This document shows, piece by piece, positions 7,015 through 12,550 of a stretch of DNA of 16,797 nucleotides. Source of the DNA: Parcubacteria group bacterium CG10_big_fil_rev_8_21_14_0_10_38_31 (GTDB taxonomy: Bacteria > Patescibacteriota > Minisyncoccia > GCA-002772825); the NCBI GenBank assembly GCA_002772825.1, contig PFDM01000060.1, positions 1 to 16,797 of the forward strand. The letters are read 5' to 3'. Both the position numbers and the translations under genes were made by a program. Below the pieces are notes generated by a model that searched no databases, was not told the DNA's origin, and was given only the letters and a program-made list of their open reading frames with translations. How positions within the stretch are numbered: position 1 is the first letter of the stretch; each line of letters begins with the position of its first letter.

Positions 7015-7458
7015 TTAAATTTTATCTATCTTTTCAATTCTCCTCTTGTGTCGCTCTCCGCCGGAGAATGGGGTCTCAAGCCACATTTTTACCACCTCCC
7101 TGGCTTCATCTTCAAATATAAACCTGGCACCGAGCGATAATATGTTAGCGTCATTATGTTCACGCGAGAGTTTGATGATATCAATCGGCCCGCCATAGAA
7201 GACAGCCGCTCTTACCCCTTTGATACGATTGGCAGCTATTGCTTCGCCCTGCCCGGAACCACCGATAATTATCGCTCTATTATTTTCAGGGTCTTCAGAT
7301 ACCTTTCTGGCCGCAGGAAAAATAAAATCAGGATAATCGTCCCCTTCTTCATGCCTTACATTGCCAATGTCCTCTACTTCAAAACTTAAATCGCCAAGAA
7401 AAGATTTTAACTTCTCTTTTAGTTCAAATCCGGCGTGATCAGATGCTAAATAAATCAT
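7015..7458 (-). CDS. rpiB: Ribose-5-phosphate isomerase B
   Basis: RpiB/LacAB-family isomerase, 147 residues, interconverting ribose 5-phosphate and ribulose 5-phosphate in the cytoplasm. The family start SDHAGFELK (Asp7-His8) and the phosphate/anion-hole loop GGSGQGEAIAANR (66-78) are clear, as is REHNDANILSLGAR (99-112). The Cys that acts as base in the E. coli enzyme is absent. Instead Glu72 sits in the GSGxGE context known from the Mycobacterium tuberculosis RpiB, where that Glu serves as base. It lies 11 bases downstream of the gap stop and 1 base upstream of the metallopeptidase frame. Confidence 0.93.
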   Translation of the reverse strand: MIYLASDHAGFELKEKLKSFLGDLSFEVEDIGNVRHEEGDDYPDFIFPAARKVSEDPENNRAIIIGGSGQGEAIAANRIKGVRAAVFYGGPIDIIKLSREHNDANILSLGARFIFEDEAREVVKMWLETPFSGGERHKRRIEKIDKI

Positions 7459-7469
7459 AAAATCATAAA

Positions 7470-8501
7470 TTATTGAACTAATTTCCCGGCTTCGATAACA
7501 TGTTTTACCAGACTGTTTGTATATCCCATCTCATTATCATACCATGAAAGAATTTTTACAAAGTCGCCGTCCACTACTTTTACAAATTCCAGATCTACAA
7601 TAGAAGCATGAGGTAAACCGATAATATCTGAAGAGACCAGTCCTCCGTCGCTTACAGTAAAGATACCTTTCCATCTCTCCTCTTCTGACGCTTTCCTGAA
7701 TATCTCTTTGATCTCTTCTACCGAGGTCTTCCTCTTGGCGAGGAAAGTGAAATCAGCTACCGAGCCGGAGACGACCGGCACCCGCATAGCGATACCGTCA
7801 AACTTTCCATCAAGGTCTGTGATTGCCTTTGTTACTGAGATGGCGGCACCGGTGGTAGAAGGGACGATATTCACCGCCGCCGCTCTCCCTCTTCGCCAAT
7901 CTTTCGCATCAGGACTGTCTACTAGCTTTTGAGTAGAAGTGTACCCGTGAACTGTATTTAAAAATGCCTTCTCCACACCTATTGTTTCGTGCATAATCTG
8001 CGCCACCGGGGAGACAGAATTCGTAGTACAAGACGCATTTGAAGAGACAACGCAAGTCTTCAGACCTTCTTCATTTATACCCATAAGGACTGTGTTACCA
8101 TCCACTCCTTCTTCCCCTTTTGCAGGAGCGGAAATTACCACTCTTTTAGCGCCGGCTTCAATATGCGCTTTAGCTTTATTATATTCAGTGAAGAAACCGG
8201 TGGACTCCACCACCACATCAATACCAAGCTCACCCCACGGCAAGACAGCCGGATCCTTCTCGCTAAAAAAACTAATCCTTTTACCGTCTACAATAAGGGT
8301 TGAACTTTTTTCTCCTTTCTCGTCAGAGATATCATGATTAAATTTTCCTTGAGCTGAATCGTATTTTAAAAGATAAGCAAGATTATCAACATCTCCTAGG
8401 TCGTTGATGGCCACTACCTCAATCTCAGGTGTAGTGCTTGCTAACCTTAAAACCTGTCGTCCTATACGCCCAAACCCATTAATTGCTACTTTTATTGCCA
8501 T
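7470..8501 (-). CDS. gap: Glyceraldehyde-3-phosphate dehydrogenase, type I
   Basis: Phosphorylating GAPDH, 343 residues, oxidising glyceraldehyde 3-phosphate with NAD and phosphate in lower glycolysis. The N-terminal INGFGRIGR binds the cofactor. The catalytic Cys158 is in SSNASCTTN and the partner His185 is in NTVHGYT; WYDNEMGY closes the C-terminal part. A TTG 12 bases upstream is in frame, but the family starts at MAIKVAINGFG, so I chose the ATG at 8499-8501. It is the first gene of the carbon operon and has its own extended -10 promoter about 36 bases upstream of the ATG. The hairpin-rich gap beyond separates it from gatB. Confidence 0.96.
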   Translation of the reverse strand: MAIKVAINGFGRIGRQVLRLASTTPEIEVVAINDLGDVDNLAYLLKYDSAQGKFNHDISDEKGEKSSTLIVDGKRISFFSEKDPAVLPWGELGIDVVVESTGFFTEYNKAKAHIEAGAKRVVISAPAKGEEGVDGNTVLMGINEEGLKTCVVSSNASCTTNSVSPVAQIMHETIGVEKAFLNTVHGYTSTQKLVDSPDAKDWRRGRAAAVNIVPSTTGAAISVTKAITDLDGKFDGIAMRVPVVSGSVADFTFLAKRKTSVEEIKEIFRKASEEERWKGIFTVSDGGLVSSDIIGLPHASIVDLEFVKVVDGDFVKILSWYDNEMGYTNSLVKHVIEAGKLVQ

Positions 8502-8536
8502 AACTTTGATCAATTAATTTAAATAATAATACTGTC

Positions 8537-8545
8537 ATTATAACA
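8537..8545 (-). promoter_or_regulatory. Extended -10 promoter of gap
   Basis: The minus strand reads TGTTATAAT, a perfect TGn extension plus the TATAAT hexamer. No good -35 is seen at 16-18 bases (ATAAGG or nearby), which fits the extended -10 class. Predicted start near 8530, giving a leader of roughly 30 bases before the ATG at 8501. Confidence 0.6.
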
Positions 8546-8561
8546 CAAGCTTTGATAAACC

Positions 8562-8570
8562 TTATCCACA
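8562..8570 (+). promoter_or_regulatory. DnaA-box consensus in the gap promoter region
   Basis: TTATCCACA is an exact match to the consensus DnaA box. It overlaps the -35 position of the gap promoter on its upstream side, where a bound protein could block or assist RNA polymerase. One isolated 9-mer can occur by chance, so function is inferred. Confidence 0.4.
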
Positions 8571-8582
8571 TATAGACGCAAG

Positions 8583-8624
8583 ATTTCAACGGCTAAACCC
8601 TAGCTAGGGTTTAGCCGTTGAAAT
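8583..8624. repeat. 42-bp perfect palindrome upstream of gap
   Basis: Bases 8583-8603 and 8604-8624 are exact reverse complements, with the centre CTAGCTAG. Outer arms include CAACGGCTAAACC and its complement. There is no T-run after it on the minus strand (AATCTTGCG follows), so it is not a standard terminator of gatB. The AGCT centre resembles the loops of the hairpins at 2012-2055 and 8726-8775. Confidence 0.85.
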
Positions 8625-8686
8625 AAGAAAAAAATAAGAAACAGAAAAATCCTTATTTAAAGCCATATATCTGTCTGAGAAAGAGG

Positions 8687-8719
8687 TCCCCAATTGGAGG
8701 CCTCGCCTCCAATTGGGGA
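8687..8719. repeat. Hairpin sharing its core with the element inside rpe
   Basis: Perfect arms of 15 bases (8687-8701 and 8705-8719) with loop CTC. The central TTGGAGGCCTCGCCTCCAA (8694-8712) is identical, on the opposite strand, to 5613-5631 within the rpe-like gene. The flanks CCCCAA/TTGGGG here versus CCCAC/GTGAG there show that the arms have changed. Confidence 0.85.
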
Positions 8720-8725
8720 GTATTT

Positions 8726-8775
8726 TTAAACGGCTCAATCCGTCCGCCAGCTGACGGATGGATTGAGCCGTTTAA
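8726..8775. repeat. Long hairpin with CCAGCTGA loop
   Basis: A 21-bp stem with one G-T wobble (8726-8746 and 8755-8775) closes the 8-base loop CCAGCTGA (8747-8754). The loop and its closing bases (CCG-loop-CGG) correspond to the TCG-CTAGCTGA-CGA of the inner hairpin at 2012-2055, while the outer arms (CGGCTCAATCC here) are unrelated. Confidence 0.85.
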
Positions 8776-8783
8776 TCATCCAT

Positions 8784-8810
8784 AGTATCCAAGGGGAGTC
8801 CTTGGATACT
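8784..8810. terminator. Hairpin just after the gatB stop (possible 3' end element)
   Basis: Perfect 11-base arms (AGTATCCAAGG at 8784-8794 and its complement at 8800-8810) with loop GGAGT. It lies 14 bases beyond the gatB stop in the direction of transcription. No U-run follows, so intrinsic termination is doubtful; a 3' mRNA-protecting stem is equally plausible. Confidence 0.4.
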
Positions 8811-8824
8811 TAGTTTAGTCTAAC

Positions 8825-10234
8825 TTAATTCAAGAGTTTCTTAAAAATACTCTCCAGCACTTTAGGATTGGCACTACCCTTAGTCTTAGCCATCCCCTGC
8901 CCGAGTAAGAATTTCAGAGCGTTCTCTTTCCCCACCTTATAATCCGCCACGGCGTCAGGGTTTGCATCTACAATTTCTTTGGCAATTTCCAAGAGCACTC
9001 CCTCATCACTAGTCTGCATCAGTCCTTTTTCTTTGACGATAGTTTCGGGGTCTCCACCATTATTGAGCATTAACGCCAAGACATCTTTAGCCACTCTTGA
9101 GTTAATACTTCCACCACTGACAATCTCGATAAGTTTTGCGAAATTCTCCGGAGTGATTTTTATCTCTCTAAAACTATATTCCTTATCTTTCATCAAACCC
9201 AGCAGATCACTCGTAATATAATTCACTGCGAGCTTTACCATAGGAGCTTCTTTCAATATCTCCGCCACCCTTTCAAGAAAATCCGCAATACCCTTTTCTT
9301 GGATAAAAATATCCAGAATCTTCTCATCATCCAAGCCATAATCCTTCTTAAATCTCTCTCTCTTCTCCCACGGCAACTCCGGTAAAATCATCTCTCCAAA
9401 ATCAAGTTCTGAAATCTTAAGTGGTGGCAAATCTGGCTCGGGGAAATATCGGTAATCATGAGCCATCTCCTTTTCCCTCTGCGAAAAAGTTTTATTCTTA
9501 TTCTCGTCCCAACCACGCGTCTCATGGATAATCTTCTCTCCTTTGTCTAAAAGTTCTGACTGTCTCTTTACCTCATACTCAATAGCACGTTCAACCGAAC
9601 GAAAAGAATTAAGATTTTTAACCTCTACTTTAGTGCCAAGTTCCCCGTCTTTCGAAATTGAAATATTCGCTTCAACCCTCATCAGACCTTTCTCCATATC
9701 AGCATCCGATACATCAAGATAACGAAGAAGCAGTTGTAACTCCCCTGCGAATTCACTCGCCTCTTTAGCCGACCTTATGCAAGGTTCCGTTACTATCTCC
9801 ATCAGAGGGATCCCCGCTCTATTATAGTCCACATGACTTGATGTCGGGTCGTCATCATGAATGAGCTTACCTGTATCTTCCTCCAAGTGAACACGAGTAA
9901 TATTCACTCCGTTTAACATGCCCCCTGAGACAAGTGGATATTTATACTGGCTTATCTGGTAACCTTTGGGAATATCAGGATAAAAATAATTTTTCCTATC
10001 AAATTGAGAATACTCCGCCAAGTCGCCCCCTAATGCCTTACCGACAAACAACACCTTCTTCACTGCCTCTTTATTGGCAACCGGCAAAGTCCCCGGATGC
10101 CCCATGCAGACCGGGCACACATTAACATTCGGCCGTTTTTCCAGCGGATCATTTAAAGAAGCACAGAACATTTTAGTCCGCGTCTTTAATTCCGCATGTA
10201 TTTCAAGCCCGACAGTAAGTGTGTATTTATCCAT
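8825..10234 (-). CDS. gatB: Aspartyl/glutamyl-tRNA(Asn/Gln) amidotransferase subunit B
   Basis: GatB of the tRNA-dependent amidotransferase, 469 residues. With GatC and GatA it converts Glu-tRNA(Gln) and/or Asp-tRNA(Asn) to the amidated forms. Family marks are YTLTVGLEIHAEL at the start, CPVCMGHPGTLPV, the RKNYFYPDIPKGYQISQY stretch, LNSFRSVERAIEYE, ETRGWDE and HDYRYFPEPDLPP; the C-terminal quarter is the GatB/YqeY helical domain (GSINSRVAKDVL, GKENALKFLLGQGM). A GTG 24 bases upstream is in frame, but homology starts at MDKYTLTV, so the ATG at 10232-10234 was chosen, 8 bases after the NUDIX stop. A GGAAGAAG lies about 13 bases before it. gatA and gatC are not in the window. Confidence 0.96.
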   Translation of the reverse strand: MDKYTLTVGLEIHAELKTRTKMFCASLNDPLEKRPNVNVCPVCMGHPGTLPVANKEAVKKVLFVGKALGGDLAEYSQFDRKNYFYPDIPKGYQISQYKYPLVSGGMLNGVNITRVHLEEDTGKLIHDDDPTSSHVDYNRAGIPLMEIVTEPCIRSAKEASEFAGELQLLLRYLDVSDADMEKGLMRVEANISISKDGELGTKVEVKNLNSFRSVERAIEYEVKRQSELLDKGEKIIHETRGWDENKNKTFSQREKEMAHDYRYFPEPDLPPLKISELDFGEMILPELPWEKRERFKKDYGLDDEKILDIFIQEKGIADFLERVAEILKEAPMVKLAVNYITSDLLGLMKDKEYSFREIKITPENFAKLIEIVSGGSINSRVAKDVLALMLNNGGDPETIVKEKGLMQTSDEGVLLEIAKEIVDANPDAVADYKVGKENALKFLLGQGMAKTKGSANPKVLESIFKKLLN

Positions 10235-10242
10235 ATAAATAA

Positions 10243-10734
10243 TTAAGTCTTCTTCCACTCGTCTATCTTTTCTCCCTTAATCTTCTTTTCCGTCATCGCT
10301 AACTCTTCATATATTCCTTCTATCAAATCATAATTTTTTGACTCCTCCAAACTCACCCAAGCAAATTCATCGCATTCTTCTTCCTGGAGTTTAACTTCAC
10401 CTCCGGTATAATCTGCGGCGCAAGAGATAATCAAAGACGGCACCCCGTCTTTTCCAATCATTGCCAAGCTTGTCACATACCAAATATTATCAATATCAAG
10501 AGCAGTTTCTTCTTTTACCTCTCTCCTTAAAGTCTTTTCTAAGACATTATACCAATGATGATTAGTGTCTTTAGGAATTTTAAGATAATCACTTTTTTCC
10601 ATTCTTCCTCCGGGAACAGTCCACATACCGGGAAATTTCTTCTTACTAGGTGAACGACGGGTTATGAGATATTTCTCATCTTTGATAATAATAGCAGTGA
10701 TAGCCACTTCATGAAGATATTCATTATTTTCCAT
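10243..10734 (-). CDS. NUDIX hydrolase
   Basis: Small pyrophosphohydrolase of the NUDIX family, 163 residues from the ATG at 10732-10734 (a TTG 24 bases upstream is also in frame). The Nudix box is recognisable but stretched: PGGRMEK near residues 41-46 is followed by an insertion of roughly 18 residues (KSDYLKIPKDTNHHWYNV) before LEKTLRREVKEETAL. The REVKEE core that binds the metal is intact, and the usual Gly after EET is Ala. The MWTVPGG and FPGMW context is like nucleotide-cleaning or NADH-type enzymes. The substrate cannot be assigned. It is followed closely by gatB and preceded by a likely promoter. Confidence 0.88.
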   Translation of the reverse strand: MENNEYLHEVAITAIIIKDEKYLITRRSPSKKKFPGMWTVPGGRMEKSDYLKIPKDTNHHWYNVLEKTLRREVKEETALDIDNIWYVTSLAMIGKDGVPSLIISCAADYTGGEVKLQEEECDEFAWVSLEESKNYDLIEGIYEELAMTEKKIKGEKIDEWKKT

Positions 10735-10786
10735 ATAATATTTATTACTTCTACTCAAAATACTTCGGTTAGTTTACAATAATGCC

Positions 10787-10815
10787 ATTCTACTCCGCCC
10801 AAAGAAAAAAATCAA
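10787..10815 (-). promoter_or_regulatory. Likely promoter of the NUDIX-gatB unit
   Basis: On the minus strand TTGATT (10810-10815) and TAGAAT (10787-10792) are separated by exactly 17 bases. The predicted start near 10780 leaves a leader of about 46 bases before the NUDIX ATG. The surrounding 10735-10893 gap shows no gene and no convincing terminator for pilM. Confidence 0.45.
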
Positions 10816-10893
10816 AAAAATCCCTCTTTTTAATAAATATATGGATGTCCGACAGCCCTATTATTTTAAACCACCGTTAGTTTTATTTTTATA

Positions 10894-12423
10894 TCAATTG
10901 CTTTTGACCGCGTAATCGGAGATAACCCACCCCTCTGTTTCTTTGTCCCCGTCTGCGCCTGCAGGTATCTCCACCTTATACCAACCATCTTTTTCCTCTA
11001 GTAGTGTATAAATTTCTTTAGGGTAGACTTTAGTCACTTGAGCATAGCTTGTCCCTGGACCTTTTCTCACATTAAGCCAGCCTGTCGGCGTATCTTTTAT
11101 CGTTATCTCTTCTTTAACAATCTCCTTTTCTTCTGTTACTTCAACACTACCTTTGGTCATATTAGTATCTGTATCCAAGTCAGGAAGATTGCCCGCAGTC
11201 GATATAACATATTGGTTATTATCTCCATTCCTAACTTTTGTAAAATAAGTATAACCAGAATATCCATAAGATACCAAAATAAAAAGAACAAGCAATGAGC
11301 TAAGCGCGTATCTGGAAATTATTTCTTTTTTAGTGGTAACATTTGACGTTTTAGGCAATAAATTTATCCCCCTCCAAGGACCATCAAGTCCTCTCAAAGC
11401 TAGTCCTATAACATTGGAAAAAAGGATTGATTGTTTTTCTTTGTTATTTAGAATCTGTCCATTTTTTAATTTCTCAATCGGGTTACCTGTCTTAACTTTT
11501 ATACCAATCTGCTTTTCCAAATATTCATCCAGACCCGGCAAAGAAGCAGACCCTCCAGCTAAAATAATCTCTTCTATCTTGCCGTTAACATTACTTTGAT
11601 AATAATTAATGGCTTTTTTTATCTTATCCAAAACTTCTTCAAAAGAATGTTTTAACACAGTAGAGACATGATGTCCTTCTTTGTTCTCACTAAAACCAAA
11701 GGATCTTTTCATCCCCTCAGCTTCTTCTTGGCTTTTGCCCAATTTATCCATTATCGCTTGTGTTAACTGACTTCCGGCAACAGGCACTGAGAAAGACAGA
11801 TGAAGTAGCCCGTCACGACCAAAAATACTTATATCACTTGTCCTTGCGCCGATATCCACCACCATAGAATGTGCTTTTAAAAATAATGGCTTCAAGAGAG
11901 ATCTCCCGAGAGAAGACGCTTCAGTGTCTATTATTGCAACCTCAAGACCGGCCAGATTAGCCACTTCTATATATTCATCTACCAAATCTTTCGGGGCAAC
12001 AATAAATAATATATGGTGTGATTTTTTGGTAGAGACTAAAACATAATCCCAATAAACACCGTCTAATCCGGATGGAGTAATCCTAGTTATCTCATTTATC
12101 ACACTTTGCGACAAATCTTCACCTTGCAGGTCAAGCGGTAATTCAAAATTACGAATAAAGACTTTAGACTCAGGCAGACTCATGATTGCTTTTGTGCCAC
12201 TTAAAGACCGGTCAGTATTTTCTATACCGGCCTTCTTAATGACCTCTCTTAAATTCAAAACGAGTTTTTCTTTATCTATTATTTTTCCATCATCAACTAT
12301 GCCCTCAGGTAAAATAACTCTACCTTGCCCGATAATCTCTCTTTTTTTATTAAGTCTTAGGACTTCAATAGAAGAATCGCTTATATCTATGCCTATCGGC
12401 AATTTTTTATTAAAACTAAACAT
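10894..12423 (-). CDS. pilM: PilM-like actin-fold ATPase fused to an INLLP segment, a membrane helix and an SH3b domain
   Basis: Type IV pilus inner-membrane assembly protein of the PilM/FtsA actin-like family with an unusual C-terminus, 509 residues. The ATPase part has PIGIDISDSSIEVL near the start, VVDIGARTSDISIF (about 188-201) and ILAGGSASLPGL (about 287-298), the phosphate and adenosine loops of the fold. After it comes INLLPK (353-358), matching the short N-terminal peptide by which PilN docks on PilM, then a single hydrophobic segment (about 372-394), a linker rich in Glu/Thr, and a C-terminal bacterial SH3 domain (about 448-507: WLNVRKGPGTSY, DGWYKVEI, EGWVISDYAVK). The ATPase would lie in the cytoplasm and the SH3b outside. 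I chose the ATG at 12421-12423 (MFSFNKK); the frame is open 21 bases further. The stop is TGA. Confidence 0.87.
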   Translation of the reverse strand: MFSFNKKLPIGIDISDSSIEVLRLNKKREIIGQGRVILPEGIVDDGKIIDKEKLVLNLREVIKKAGIENTDRSLSGTKAIMSLPESKVFIRNFELPLDLQGEDLSQSVINEITRITPSGLDGVYWDYVLVSTKKSHHILFIVAPKDLVDEYIEVANLAGLEVAIIDTEASSLGRSLLKPLFLKAHSMVVDIGARTSDISIFGRDGLLHLSFSVPVAGSQLTQAIMDKLGKSQEEAEGMKRSFGFSENKEGHHVSTVLKHSFEEVLDKIKKAINYYQSNVNGKIEEIILAGGSASLPGLDEYLEKQIGIKVKTGNPIEKLKNGQILNNKEKQSILFSNVIGLALRGLDGPWRGINLLPKTSNVTTKKEIISRYALSSLLVLFILVSYGYSGYTYFTKVRNGDNNQYVISTAGNLPDLDTDTNMTKGSVEVTEEKEIVKEEITIKDTPTGWLNVRKGPGTSYAQVTKVYPKEIYTLLEEKDGWYKVEIPAGADGDKETEGWVISDYAVKSN

Positions 12424-12457
12424 ATTAAATATGACGAAGGTCACTATTCATTATTAC

Positions 12458-12490
12458 ATTATACTCTATTATACTCTAAATATTATTATA
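12458..12490 (-). promoter_or_regulatory. Cluster of -10 elements upstream of pilM
   Basis: Three TATAAT hexamers occur on the minus strand at 12485-12490, 12468-12473 and 12458-12463; the last two lie in a tandem AGAGTATAAT repeat. A TTGAAA lies 15 bases before the first, slightly short for ideal spacing. The 125-base gap between secA and pilM is very AT-rich, so one or more of these could be chance. Confidence 0.4.
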
Positions 12491-12510
12491 TTTAAAATAT
12501 AATTTTTTCA

Positions 12511-12550
12511 AACAACATACCAACATTCTCAAGTTTGTAGGGATGTTGTT
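12511..12550 (-). terminator. Weak hairpin spanning the secA stop
   Basis: AACAACAT (12511-12518) and ATGTTGTT (12543-12550) are complementary across a 24-base loop, and the stem includes the secA stop codon. On the minus strand it is followed by TTTGAAAAAATT, a poor U-run. It may act as a weak terminator or be fortuitous. Confidence 0.3.

Larger units (their letters stand above)
8502..8824. other. Gene-free, hairpin-rich spacer between gatB and gap
   Basis: These 323 bases hold no credible coding sequence. Reading with transcription (right to left) they contain a hairpin (8784-8810), a second hairpin (8726-8775), a third (8687-8719), a T-rich tract on the minus strand (about 8625-8655), a 42-bp perfect palindrome (8583-8624), a DnaA-box consensus (8562-8570) and the gap promoter (8537-8545). 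The packing of four unrelated-arm hairpins in about 230 bases is unlike the rest of the window. Confidence 0.8.

Noticed and set aside
8583..8775. Hairpins considered as ordinary rho-independent terminators for gatB
   Set aside because: None is followed by a U-run on either strand, in contrast to the clear terminators at 15095-15116 and 16569-16586.
8583..8810. Hairpin array considered as a CRISPR array
   Set aside because: The four palindromes have different sequences and irregular spacing, there are no uniform repeats or spacers, and no cas genes are present.
10894..10932. TGA at the end of pilM considered as recoded (glycine, as in some CPR lineages)
   Set aside because: Reading through would add only about 11 poorly structured residues, the SH3b domain is already complete, and no other gene in the window needs TGA as a sense codon.
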